Below, one piece after another: positions 1-8,309 of a stretch of DNA of 64,000 bases. The position numbers were made by a program, and so were the translations under genes. The notes under the pieces were generated by a model. The model saw only the letters and a list, made by a program, of their open reading frames with translations. It made no database searches and was not told the DNA's origin. Every line of letters begins with the position of its first letter. Positions within the stretch are counted from its first letter, which is position 1. The stretch covers positions 3,596,001 through 3,660,000 of the forward strand of contig NZ_CP107899.1 of the NCBI RefSeq assembly GCF_036013915.1, read 5' to 3'. This DNA comes from Streptomyces sp. NBC_00464 (GTDB lineage Bacteria; Actinomycetota; Actinomycetes; Streptomycetales; Streptomycetaceae).

Positions 1-392
1 AGGTCCACGTCCATGTAGGCGAGGACCGGGGCGTCCGAGTGCGACCAGACGGTACGCAGCGCCCGCCCCCGGCCCTTCTCCTCCAGCCGGTACGACCGCA
101 CGCCGGGAAGCGTCCGCGCGAGCCGTTGCGCCACCTCGGGGGTCCGGTCGGTGCTCGCGTTGTCCGCGACGGTGATCCGGAAGGCGTAGGGGAAGGTGCG
201 CGCCAGATGGTCGTGCAGCCGCAGCACACACGGCTCCAGATCCTTTTCCTCGTTGTAGACGGGTACCACCACATCGAGTACGGGGGCACCTGCCGCATCG
301 CCCGCGCCGGCCAGGAGGTGGTCCCGGGCCGGCAAGGTGCTCCAAGGAGTGTCGGTTCGCATGACATCGACACTCGCCAACCGCGCTGTCAC
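1..392 (-). CDS. Family 2 glycosyltransferase, 5' part only
   Basis: The gene reads leftwards off base 1, so only about 130 N-terminal residues are present. They show the start of a GT-A fold: a VVVPVYNEEKDL strand and loop, an ADNASTDRT segment, and the metal-binding Asp-x-Asp (MDVDL) right at the window edge. The GTG at 392 is chosen because it overlaps the kinase stop codon as GTGA, which implies translational coupling; an in-frame ATG at 362 is the alternative. It is the third gene of a regulator-kinase-glycosyltransferase operon. That suggests transfer of a sugar to a lipid carrier or envelope polymer in response to the sensor, but the acceptor cannot be told from this fragment. Confidence 0.88.
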   Translation of the reverse strand, partial: MTARLASVDVMRTDTPWSTLPARDHLLAGAGDAAGAPVLDVVVPVYNEEKDLEPCVLRLHDHLARTFPYAFRITVADNASTDRTPEVAQRLARTLPGVRSYRLEEKGRGRALRTVWSHSDAPVLAYMDVD

Positions 393-1987
393 ACCCGTGT
401 GGTGCGCCTGTGGTCCTGCTGTGAGTAGGAAGGACCGCTTTCGTACGCTTCTCCCGGGTGCCCGGGGTCCGCCGGCAGATGAACGGCGAACACCGTGTCG
501 CCGGGCACCGAACGCACCTCGACGACGCCGCCGTGCGCGACGACGACGGCCTGCACGATGGCGAGCCCGAGCCCCGTCGAACCGGCGTGCCGGGACCGCG
601 AGGCGTCCCCGCGCGCGAACCGTTCGAAGACGTGCGGCAGCAGCTCCGGGGGGATGCCGGGCCCGTTGTCCCGGACCTCCAGCGTCACCCAGGGATGTCC
701 GGCCTCCGCGAGCACCCGGGCCGTGACCGTGGTGCCGGGCGGGGTGTGCGTACGGGCGTTGGCCAGCAGGTTGACCAGCACCTGCTGGATCCTGGTCGGG
801 TCGGCGCATACGGTCGCGGGCACCTCGGGGAGTTCCAGCCGCCAGTGATGGGCGGGCCCGGACCCGTCCGTGGAGGCCGGCCGGCCCGCGACGCGTGCGT
901 CACTCACCGCGTCTATGACGAGCGGGGAGAGATCGGTGCTCTCGTAACTGAGCGGCCGGCCCGCGTCCAGCCGGGCGAGCAGCAGCAGATCCTCCACCAT
1001 GCCCGTCATGCGCTGCGCCTCGGACTCGATCCGTCCCAGTGCGTGGCGGGTGTCGGGGCCGGTGTTCTCCCGGCCGCGCCGGGTGAGTTCGGCGTACCCG
1101 CGGATCGAGGCGAGCGGGGTGCGCAGCTCGTGGCTGGCGTCCGCGACGAACTGGCGTACCCGCATCTCGCTCTTCTGCCGCGCGTCCAGGGCCGAACCGA
1201 CGTGTCCCAGCATCCGGTTGAGCGCCGCGCCGACCTGGCCGACCTCGGTGCGCGGGTCGGCCTCGGCGTCCGGGACCCGTTCGAGCAGGGCGACCTCGCC
1301 GCTGTGCAGCGGGAGTTCGGAGACGCGCGTCGCGGTGGCGGCGACCCGGCGCAGCGGCCGCAGGGCGACCGTGACCATGGCGGCGCCCGCGATCCCGGCG
1401 GCGATGAGTCCGGCGCCGGTGACGCAGACCTCGACGAGGATCAGGGTGCTGAGGGCGCCGCTCACCTCCGAGGTCGGGACGCCGACCAGGACGGTCGTGC
1501 CGTCGCTCGCGGGGGCCGTGGCCTGCACCCGGTAGCCGCCCAGTCCGGGCAGCTCGACGTCATGCGCCTCACCGTCCGCGGGGACGTGGGCCGCCTCCAG
1601 CGCGTCCGCCTGCGCACCGGTCAGCGCCTCGGTGTTCTCCGAGACCTCGCCGTCGCCCGCCTTGGCGACCGCCGAATCGGTGACGTCTCCGTCCACGGTG
1701 AGCGCGCCGAACGTCTTGAGGGGCTGGCCGCCGCCCATGCCGATGAAGCCGAGGGGATTCTTGTCCTTGGGCCCGCCGGGCGCGGGCGCACCCGGCATCC
1801 GGTCGGCTCTCATGGTGAGTTCGCGCAGCTGGCCGTCGAGCTTCCCGTACATGTAGGTGTGGAAGGCGATGGCGGTGACCGTGCCGATCACGGCCGCGAC
1901 GACCGCGATCAGCATCACGGAGGAGACGGCGAGCCGGGTCCGCAGTGTCCACGGCCCCTTCGTCAGCCGTTTCACGCGGCTACTCAC
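389..1987 (-). CDS. Membrane sensor histidine kinase
   Basis: A 532-residue class I kinase. One membrane segment lies near residues 18-42 and a second near 180-206. Between them is an extracytoplasmic sensor of about 135 residues that I do not recognise. A HAMP linker follows, then the phosphoacceptor box SHELRTPL with His286. The ATPase domain has the N box (NLLANARTH), DNGPGIPPE and TGLGLAIV. All catalytic landmarks look intact. The GTG start overlaps the end of the response-regulator gene by 8 bases, so the pair is co-translated and certainly cognate. Its signal is unknown; the downstream glycosyltransferase hints at envelope status. Confidence 0.95.
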   Translation of the reverse strand: MSSRVKRLTKGPWTLRTRLAVSSVMLIAVVAAVIGTVTAIAFHTYMYGKLDGQLRELTMRADRMPGAPAPGGPKDKNPLGFIGMGGGQPLKTFGALTVDGDVTDSAVAKAGDGEVSENTEALTGAQADALEAAHVPADGEAHDVELPGLGGYRVQATAPASDGTTVLVGVPTSEVSGALSTLILVEVCVTGAGLIAAGIAGAAMVTVALRPLRRVAATATRVSELPLHSGEVALLERVPDAEADPRTEVGQVGAALNRMLGHVGSALDARQKSEMRVRQFVADASHELRTPLASIRGYAELTRRGRENTGPDTRHALGRIESEAQRMTGMVEDLLLLARLDAGRPLSYESTDLSPLVIDAVSDARVAGRPASTDGSGPAHHWRLELPEVPATVCADPTRIQQVLVNLLANARTHTPPGTTVTARVLAEAGHPWVTLEVRDNGPGIPPELLPHVFERFARGDASRSRHAGSTGLGLAIVQAVVVAHGGVVEVRSVPGDTVFAVHLPADPGHPGEAYESGPSYSQQDHRRTTRV

Positions 1988-2720
1988 CGGGCTTGATGAG
2001 GTATCCCGCCCCGCGCCGGGTGTGGATCATCGGTGTGCGGCCCGCGTCGATCTTCTTGCGCAGGTACGAGATGTAGAGCTCGACGACGTTGGCCTGACCG
2101 CCGAAGTCGTAGTTCCAGACCCGGTCCAGGATCTGCGCCTTGCTCAGCACCCGGCGCGGATTGCGCATCAGGAACCGCAGCAGCTCGAACTCGGTCGCGG
2201 TGAGGTGGATGTTGGCGCCGCCGCGGCTCACCTCGTGACTGTCCTCGTCCAGCATCAGGTCGCCGACGACGAGCGTCGACTCGCTGCGTACCGCCGCCGT
2301 GCCGGAGCGACGGATCAGCCCGCGCAGCCGGGCGACGACCTCCTCCAGGCTGAACGGCTTGGTGACGTAGTCGTCGCCGCCTGCCGTGAGCCCGGCGATC
2401 CGGTCCTCCACGGAGTCCCGGGCGGTCAGGAAGAGCACGGGCACCTCGGAGAGCTCCCGGCGCAGCCGGCCGAGCACGGCGAGCCCGTCCGTGTCGGGCA
2501 GCATCACGTCGAGGATCACCGCGTCGGGCCGGAAGTCCCGGGCCGTACGCAGGGCGCCGGCACCGTCGCCCGCGCTGCGGACCTCCCAGCCCTCGTAGCG
2601 AAGCGCCATGGAGAGCAGCTCGGCCAGCGGGGCCTCGTCGTCCACGACCAGGATCCGGACGGGGGTACGGTCCGGCCTGAGCATTTCGGTACGCCCCTGG
2701 GGCGAGGTCGTCATCGTCAT
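1980..2720 (-). CDS. OmpR/PhoB-family response regulator
   Basis: 246 residues. The N-terminal receiver has the acidic pair Asp27-Asp28, phosphoacceptor Asp71 (VILDVMLPD), Thr99 and Lys121. The C-terminal winged helix reads LTATEFELLRFLMRNP, followed by the recognition region ending HTRRGAGYLIKPGE. It should bind DNA as a phosphorylated dimer and receive phosphate from the kinase encoded immediately downstream. The ATG at 2720 is the first good start. Phased CTGAG repeats just upstream are a plausible autoregulatory operator. Confidence 0.95.
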   Translation of the reverse strand: MTMTTSPQGRTEMLRPDRTPVRILVVDDEAPLAELLSMALRYEGWEVRSAGDGAGALRTARDFRPDAVILDVMLPDTDGLAVLGRLRRELSEVPVLFLTARDSVEDRIAGLTAGGDDYVTKPFSLEEVVARLRGLIRRSGTAAVRSESTLVVGDLMLDEDSHEVSRGGANIHLTATEFELLRFLMRNPRRVLSKAQILDRVWNYDFGGQANVVELYISYLRKKIDAGRTPMIHTRRGAGYLIKPGE

Positions 2721-2727
2721 GCCTCAA

Positions 2728-2780
2728 CCCTCTGAGACGCCCCTGAGAGAGTTCTTTCCCGATTCTGTGAATTCCCTGAG
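2728..2780 (-). promoter_or_regulatory. Phased CTGAG repeats, candidate response-regulator operator
   Basis: Three copies of CTGAG (CTCAG on the gene strand) begin at 2732, 2743 and 2776, at spacings of 11 and 33 bases, that is one and three helical turns. They lie 8-60 bases before the regulator start. OmpR-family regulators bind tandem direct repeats on one DNA face, so autoregulation is the natural inference. No promoter boxes could be fixed with confidence. Confidence 0.45.
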
Positions 2781-2812
2781 AAAGCGCACGGGACGGCCGG
2801 GCCCGCGCTCCC

Positions 2813-3685
2813 TCAGGCGAAGAGGGCGTCCGCGTTGTCGTGGCAGACCGCCCGCAGCCAGTCGTCCCCGAGCCCCAGCCGCTCCAGGGCGTGCAGCTGG
2901 TGGGCGTACGGATACGGAATGTTCGGGAAGTCCGTCCCCAGCAGGATCCGGTCCCCGAGCGCCGCGAGCCGCCCGCGCTCCGCCACGGGGAAGGGGATGA
3001 AGTCCTCCGTGAAGTCCGTGAAGGTCATCGTCGTGTCGAGCCGCACCTCCCGGTACGTCTCCGCGAGCGCCAGGAACTCCGTGTACTCCGGCATCCCCAT
3101 GTGCGCCACGATCAGCCGCAGCCGGGGGTGCCGGGCGAGGAGCCGGCCGATGGGTTCCGGCCCCGTGTACCTGCCGGGCGCGGGCCCGGAGCCGCAGTGG
3201 ATGACCACCGGGACGCCGGCCTCGGCGAGCAGCCCCCAGACGGGCTCCAGCAGCGGGTCGTTGGGGTCGTAGGCCCCGACCTGGATGTGCGACTTGAAGA
3301 CCCGCGCCCCGGCCTCGACGGCCTCCGCCACGTACTTCTCGACGCCCTCCTCCGGGAAGAAGGTCGCGGTGTGCAGACAGTCGGGCACCCGGCCGGCGAA
3401 GTCGGCCGCCCAGCCGTTCAGCCAGGGCGCCATGCCGGCCTTGTGCGGGTAGAGCATCGAGGTGAACCGGAGCACGCCGAACGAGCGCAGCAGCGCGAGC
3501 CGTTCGTCCTCGTCATGGCGGTAGGCGATCGGCCACTCCATCCCGGTCAGCGGACCGACCGAGTCGAAGTAGGCCCAGACCTTGCGCAGCACCTGTTCCG
3601 GCATGAAGTGCGTGTGTACGTCGATGATTCCGGGCAGTCCGAGCCGCTCCCGGAACCGCACCACGTCGTCGCGATCGTCACTCAT
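2813..3685 (-). CDS. Metal-dependent amidohydrolase (amidohydrolase_2 family)
   Basis: A 290-residue TIM-barrel hydrolase of the group that includes ACMSD-like and other amidohydrolase-2 enzymes. Visible metal ligands are the first-strand DVHTH (His24, His26), the His of VIHCGSG on a central strand, the His of VAHMG, and the Asp of LLGTDFPN near the C-terminus. The family hydrolyses or decarboxylates small ring or carboxylate substrates; nothing here fixes the substrate. It stands alone between the two-component operon and the DUF2797 gene, both on the same strand, with gaps of about 30-90 bases. Confidence 0.85.
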   Translation of the reverse strand: MSDDRDDVVRFRERLGLPGIIDVHTHFMPEQVLRKVWAYFDSVGPLTGMEWPIAYRHDEDERLALLRSFGVLRFTSMLYPHKAGMAPWLNGWAADFAGRVPDCLHTATFFPEEGVEKYVAEAVEAGARVFKSHIQVGAYDPNDPLLEPVWGLLAEAGVPVVIHCGSGPAPGRYTGPEPIGRLLARHPRLRLIVAHMGMPEYTEFLALAETYREVRLDTTMTFTDFTEDFIPFPVAERGRLAALGDRILLGTDFPNIPYPYAHQLHALERLGLGDDWLRAVCHDNADALFA

Positions 3686-3718
3686 CAGGCGCTCCTCCTT
3701 CGACTGCCTCCGACGATG

Positions 3719-4636
3719 TCAGAACAGCCCGCCCTGCGAAGCGCCGCCCCCCGCGACGACCGTCGGCACGCTCACACCGGTGCCCGAACCGGCCGCTGTC
3801 AGGTCCCAGCCGGTCATCAGCCGGGTGTCCACGACGACGACCCCGTCCGCCCCCGTGTCCAGATGCAGATCCGGCCCGGCCGCCGCGACCAGCCGCCCCG
3901 CGACCACACCACCGTCCACAAGCCCGGTCACCGCACGCACCACCCGGCCACCCACCGCGAACGCCCCGTCGTCCACCGCGGCGCCCGGCCCGCCGATCCC
4001 GAAGAGTTCCGCATGGTCGACGGCCTCGAACGGCAGCCGCTCCAGCACCTCGGGCCGGCCTCCCCCGTCGAGCGCCACCGCCCGCCCGTACAGATCCGCC
4101 ACCTCACCGGCCCGCTCCGCCGGTCCCGGAAGCTCCCCGCGCACCGCCCGCTTGCGCGCGTACGGAATCCGGTCCGGCACTCCGAGCGCGACCCGCAGCA
4201 CTTCCTCGGCCCGCCGCGCCGCCATCAACGGCCCCCGCCCCAGCCAGCTGAAGACCACCGCCCCCTGCTCCCGCAGCCGGGCCGCGCCCCGCTCCTCGGC
4301 GGTGATCCCGACCTTCACCAGCCCGGCCCCGAACCAGGCGAGATACACGCGGTACGTGCGCGGATCGTCGGGAATCGTGTCGGCGGCCACCGAGTGCGCC
4401 CGGTCCAGCCGCCCGCACTCCGCACAGCGCGCGCCCGTGCTCCGCTCCGGCACCGGGGCCGCCACCGGACAGGCGTTTCCGCGCGCCCCGGTACAGGTCC
4501 GCTTCCCCGAGGCCCGGAACCCGAGCTCGTTCCCGTACGCCAGAGCGCTCCCCCGCACCTGCGGGCCCTTCCGCCACCCGAGCACGGGCCCGTCGGCCCC
4601 CTCGGGCCAGCGAAGGCCGGTGCACTGCCACTCCAT
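3719..4636 (-). CDS. DUF2797 family protein
   Basis: About 305 residues from the ATG at 4636 (MEWQCTGLRW). A longer upstream frame is open but lacks family-like sequence. The first third carries four cysteines (CTGARGNAC and CAEC), likely a zinc site. The segment YRVYLAWFGAGLVKVGIT, followed by an Arg-rich helix, looks like the beta-hairpin and helix of GIY-YIG nuclease-type domains; that resemblance is my inference. DUF2797 proteins have no established function that I know of. Five 10-base repeats lie just upstream. Confidence 0.75.
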   Translation of the reverse strand: MEWQCTGLRWPEGADGPVLGWRKGPQVRGSALAYGNELGFRASGKRTCTGARGNACPVAAPVPERSTGARCAECGRLDRAHSVAADTIPDDPRTYRVYLAWFGAGLVKVGITAEERGAARLREQGAVVFSWLGRGPLMAARRAEEVLRVALGVPDRIPYARKRAVRGELPGPAERAGEVADLYGRAVALDGGGRPEVLERLPFEAVDHAELFGIGGPGAAVDDGAFAVGGRVVRAVTGLVDGGVVAGRLVAAAGPDLHLDTGADGVVVVDTRLMTGWDLTAAGSGTGVSVPTVVAGGGASQGGLF

Positions 4637-4660
4637 GCGTGAACTCCCGGACTCCCGGAC

Positions 4661-4710
4661 GTGAATACCGACAGACACCGGCGGATACCGGCGGACACCG
4701 ACGGATACGA
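4661..4710. repeat. Five tandem 10-base repeats upstream of the DUF2797 gene
   Basis: Five consecutive decamers approximating RCGGAYACCG (for example gcggataccg, gcggacaccg, acggatacga) occupy 4661-4710, between the DUF2797 start and the FAD oxidase promoter region. The period equals about one helical turn, so each copy would present the same DNA face. It could be a repeat-binding site or simple slippage. Confidence 0.6.
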
Positions 4711-4806
4711 ACCCGCCATGCTCCCACACATCGCCCTTCAATGTGATCTGCGTCACACTGGAGGGGTGGTGGGCTCGAAACCAGGAACCTTCAGAGGTGT
4801 TCGACC

Positions 4807-6204
4807 ATGACCAACATCGACGGCACTGCTCTCGACAGTCTGCGTACCGCCTTGAGGGGACCTGTCGTCGCGCCGGGGGATGCCGACTACGACGAGAGCC
4901 GCAGCATCTACAACGCCATGATCGACCGGCGCCCCGCTGCGATCGCCCGGTGCACGGACGTGGCGGATGTGCGCACCACCCTCGCCTTCGCCCAGGACAC
5001 GGGGCTCGACCTGGCCGTACGCGGCGGCGGACACAGCGGACCGGGACTGTGCCTGGCCGACGGCGGACTGACCCTCGACCTGTCCCCCATGCGCTGGGCA
5101 CGCGTCGACCCCGAGGCCCGGACCGCCCAGGTGGGCGGGGGCAGCCAACTGGGCGATCTGGACCATGCGGCGCACACCTTCGGCCTCGGCGTACCGGCCG
5201 GGATCATGTCGACCACGGGCGTGGGCGGCCTCACGCTGGGCGGCGGGCACGGCTATCTGACCCGCGCCCACGGCCTCACGGTCGACAGCCTGCTCGCTGC
5301 GGACGTCGTCCTGGCGGACGGCACCTTCGTCACCGCCTCCGCGACGGACCACCCCGACCTGTTCTGGGCCCTGCGGGGCGGCGGCGGCAACTTCGGCGTG
5401 GTCACCTCGTTCACCTACCGGCTGCACCCGGTGGACACGGTCGGCGTGGGGGTGACCGTATGGCCGGTCGACCGCACGGCCGAGGTACTGCGCTGGTACC
5501 GCGACTTCCTGCCCGCCGCACCGGACGACGTGTACGGATTCTTCGCCCTCCTGACCGTGCCCCCCGGGCCCCCGTTCCCGGAGGAGATCCACGGACAGAA
5601 GATGTGCGGCGTCGTCTGGTGCTACACGGGCGACCTGGCGGCCGGCAAGCTGGAGGACGCGCTCTCGGCGGTCAACGACCCGGCGCCACCGGCCTTCCAC
5701 TTCACCAGCCCCATGCCCTACCCCGCCCTCCAGACCATGTTCGACGGCCTGATCCCCAAGGGACTGCAGTGGTACTGGCGCGGCGACTTCTTCGACGGGA
5801 TTCCGGACGCCGCGATCGAGGTCCACGCGAAGTACGGCCGCAACCTCCCCACCGGCCTGTCGACGATGCACCTGTACCCCGTGGACGGAGCGGCCCACCG
5901 GGTCGGCCCCGGAGAAACCCCGTGGGCCTACCGGGACGCCGTGTGGTCCGGCGTCATCGCCGGCATCGACCCCGATCCCGCCAACGCCGAGGCGATCCGG
6001 CAGTGGTGCGTCGACTACTGGACGGAGCTGCACCCGCACTCCATGGGCGGCAGTTACGTCAACTTCCTCGGCGAGGCCGAGGCCCCGGACCGCGTCCGGT
6101 CCACCTACCGCGGCACCTACGACCGACTGGCCGCGGTCAAGCACACCTACGACCCGGACAACTTCTTCCGCGCCAACCAGAACATCGCGCCGGCCGCGGC
6201 ATGA
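4807..6204 (+). CDS. FAD-linked oxidase, berberine-bridge-enzyme type
   Basis: 465 residues. The N-terminal FAD-binding type 4 domain contains RGGGHSGPG, where His76 is the expected covalent flavin attachment residue. The second flavin loop reads TTGVGGLTLGGG, without the Cys that doubly tethered enzymes have, so single attachment is predicted. The C-terminal BBE segment (YVNFLGE ... YDPDNFFRANQNI) completes the family. Such enzymes oxidise alcohols, sugars or secondary metabolites with oxygen. There is no signal peptide and no biosynthetic cluster around it, so the substrate is unknown. The ATG follows a modest Shine-Dalgarno and is the only sensible start. Confidence 0.9.
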   Translation: MTNIDGTALDSLRTALRGPVVAPGDADYDESRSIYNAMIDRRPAAIARCTDVADVRTTLAFAQDTGLDLAVRGGGHSGPGLCLADGGLTLDLSPMRWARVDPEARTAQVGGGSQLGDLDHAAHTFGLGVPAGIMSTTGVGGLTLGGGHGYLTRAHGLTVDSLLAADVVLADGTFVTASATDHPDLFWALRGGGGNFGVVTSFTYRLHPVDTVGVGVTVWPVDRTAEVLRWYRDFLPAAPDDVYGFFALLTVPPGPPFPEEIHGQKMCGVVWCYTGDLAAGKLEDALSAVNDPAPPAFHFTSPMPYPALQTMFDGLIPKGLQWYWRGDFFDGIPDAAIEVHAKYGRNLPTGLSTMHLYPVDGAAHRVGPGETPWAYRDAVWSGVIAGIDPDPANAEAIRQWCVDYWTELHPHSMGGSYVNFLGEAEAPDRVRSTYRGTYDRLAAVKHTYDPDNFFRANQNIAPAAA

Positions 6205-6250
6205 GGGACCCGGACCCCGCACGCAGTCCGGCCGTGGATATTCTCCGGCC

Positions 6251-7231
6251 ATGTCGAATCGGTCGGTGGCAACGGGCGTCACTCTCGCGGGCGTCATGGC
6301 GCACTGCGGCGGAAACCCGGTAGGCGCCGTGAAGTTGCTGGTGGGGGCCATGGCCTCCGCGCCGGCCGCCCCGGAGCCCTACGCGGCTCTCGCCGATCTC
6401 CGACGGGCCCGGCAGGCGGAGTTGAAGGCAGGTCTCGAAGGGGACGGCTCCTTGAGCACGGTGCCCGCGCAGGCGTATCTCCTGTTCCTCGAAGGGGACA
6501 TGGACAACGCGGCGATGGCCCTGGGTTCGGTCACGGGGGTGAAGCCCGGTGTGCCGTGGGGCGCTGCCCCGTGGTTCGGCGATGCGCGTTTCCTCGACAC
6601 GGTGAGCGCCGAGGCGCTGGCCGAGGCATGCCTGCGGGTCCTGGACTACGGCCACGACCTGGACAGCGACGCGATGCGTGAGCGGTTCGTCCCCTGGCTC
6701 CATGCCATCGACAGGGTCTCCCGGCGCAGTCCGGTGCCGGAGTCGCTGGCCGCCATGGCCCGGCTGCCACGGGCCTGCGGCCGCTACGGGCTCGCCTTCG
6801 CCCTGTGCGACCGCGCCGATGCCGGCGAGCGGGTGATGTGGACCGCGGTGGCGCGGGCGAACACCTGGCGCGCCACGGGCGACCTGGGCCGGGCGGCGGA
6901 GGCCTTCGAGGACGCCCTGGCCCTGGACCCGCGCAACTGGTCCCTCTGCCTGGACCTCGGCGACGTACGCGCCGAACAGGGCGACTTCGCCTCCGCTGCG
7001 GCACTGGCCGAACAGGGCCTGCGACACGAACCGCAGGAGATCTCCCTGCGCGTGGCGGCTGCCGCCTATCGCACGCGTCTGTCCGGCTCGTCCGACGACC
7101 TGCGGGCTCTCGCCGCCCTGGCACCGGAACTCACGAACACTCCCTACCGGGATCTGCTGATCGACCACGCCTGCGCGGGGCCTGGGCTGCCCCCGGACCT
7201 CGTGGCCGAGGTCCGCGCCATCCGGACCTGA
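6251..7231 (+). CDS. TPR-containing protein of unknown role
   Basis: 326 residues, no signal peptide or membrane segment. The C-terminal half has tetratricopeptide-like helix pairs, best seen in DLGRAAEAFEDALALDPRNW and the following GDFASAAALAEQGLRHEP (about residues 210-265). The N-terminal third also begins with a helix pair of the GNPVGAVKLLVGAM type. TPR proteins act as binding scaffolds; no catalytic motif is visible. It sits 46 bases after the FAD oxidase and 30 bases before the sigma factor gene, so the three could be co-transcribed. Confidence 0.65.
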   Translation: MSNRSVATGVTLAGVMAHCGGNPVGAVKLLVGAMASAPAAPEPYAALADLRRARQAELKAGLEGDGSLSTVPAQAYLLFLEGDMDNAAMALGSVTGVKPGVPWGAAPWFGDARFLDTVSAEALAEACLRVLDYGHDLDSDAMRERFVPWLHAIDRVSRRSPVPESLAAMARLPRACGRYGLAFALCDRADAGERVMWTAVARANTWRATGDLGRAAEAFEDALALDPRNWSLCLDLGDVRAEQGDFASAAALAEQGLRHEPQEISLRVAAAAYRTRLSGSSDDLRALAALAPELTNTPYRDLLIDHACAGPGLPPDLVAEVRAIRT

Positions 7232-7261
7232 CCGCGCACCGCGGGCGTTAGGATCCGGGCC

Positions 7262-8206
7262 ATGCCCCTGACCGTGCAGGACGTGGAGCGGTTCCAGGCC
7301 TCCAGGCCCCGTCTGGAGGCCATCGCCTACCGCCTCCTCGGCTCAGCGAGCGAGGCCGAGGACGCCGTGCAGGACACGTTCCTGCGCTGGCAGGCCACCG
7401 ACGTGGACCGGATCGAGGTCCCCGAGGCCTGGCTGACGAAGGTCCTCACCAACCTGTGCCTCAACCAGCTCACCTCGGCGCGCGCCCGGCGCGAGATGTA
7501 CGTGGGCCAGTGGCTCCCCGAGCCGCTGCTCGCCGGAGACCCGATGCTCGGCCCCGCCGACACCGTGGAGCAGCGCGACTCCGTCTCGTACGCGGTCCTC
7601 ACCCTCATGGAGCGTCTCTCCCCCAACGAGCGGGCGGTGTACGTCCTGCGGGAGGCCTTCGGCTACCCGCACCGGGAGATCGCCGAGATCCTCGACATCA
7701 CCGAGGCCGCCGCCCAGCAGATCTACCACCGGGCCAGGAAGCACATCGCACACGGCAAGCCCCGCACCGAGATCGACGAGGCAGCCGCCCGGCGGATCGT
7801 CGAGGAGTTCCTCGCGGCCGCCACCACCGGCCGGACCGAGCCGCTCGTACGGCTGCTCACCGAGGACGCCGTCGCGATCGGCGACGGCGGCGGCAAGGTC
7901 CCGGCCCGTGCCAAGGCGTTCGAGGGCGCCCTCGCGGTCGCGAAGTTCATGCGCGGCCTGTTCAAGCCCAGCAAGGCCAAGCGCGACATCGCCGGCGGCT
8001 CTCCCGACGTCTACGTCACGACCGCCAACGGCACCCCCGCCGTCCTCGCGGTCATCGACGGCCAGGTCATCGGCGTCATGTGCCTGGAGATCACCGCCGA
8101 GGGCATCACCGCGTTCCGTAACCAGGTCAACCCCGACAAGCTCGAACGCGCGACCCGGCGCTGGGCGGCCTCCGACCACGGAGAACCCCTGTTCAACGCC
8201 TTCTGA
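7262..8206 (+). CDS. ECF41-family RNA polymerase sigma factor
   Basis: 314 residues. Sigma region 2 spans about 10-75 (AEDAVQDTFLRWQ) and region 4 about 110-160 (LSPNERAVYVLREAFGYPHREIAEIL split by a linker). The hallmarks of ECF41 are present: WLPEP at 84-88, a C-terminal SnoaL-like extension of about 125 residues with DGGGK at 208-212, and NPDKL at 290-294. In characterised members this extension replaces a separate anti-sigma factor and tunes activity. ECF41 genes usually adjoin an oxidoreductase, decarboxylase or epimerase gene, as here. The ATG at 7262 gives a full-length family member. Confidence 0.93.
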   Translation: MPLTVQDVERFQASRPRLEAIAYRLLGSASEAEDAVQDTFLRWQATDVDRIEVPEAWLTKVLTNLCLNQLTSARARREMYVGQWLPEPLLAGDPMLGPADTVEQRDSVSYAVLTLMERLSPNERAVYVLREAFGYPHREIAEILDITEAAAQQIYHRARKHIAHGKPRTEIDEAAARRIVEEFLAAATTGRTEPLVRLLTEDAVAIGDGGGKVPARAKAFEGALAVAKFMRGLFKPSKAKRDIAGGSPDVYVTTANGTPAVLAVIDGQVIGVMCLEITAEGITAFRNQVNPDKLERATRRWAASDHGEPLFNAF

Positions 8207-8309
8207 CGCCTCCTGACACCACTGTGACGTGGCTCACATCCTCAACCTGTCAGGAAACGGCGGGCTGCCCGGCTCAAGGGGCGAACCCGCGCGAGACAGG
8301 AGCAGGGAA

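Noticed and set aside
1970..1980. GTTTCACG resembling half of a parS site at the kinase start
   Set aside because: Only one half matches; the other half (CGGCTA) does not, so ParB binding is unlikely.
458..1996. Long open frame antisense to the histidine kinase, and many like it across the window
   Set aside because: Such frames are the normal by-product of strong third-position GC bias. They lack ribosome sites and family-like protein, while the other strand carries full kinase motifs.
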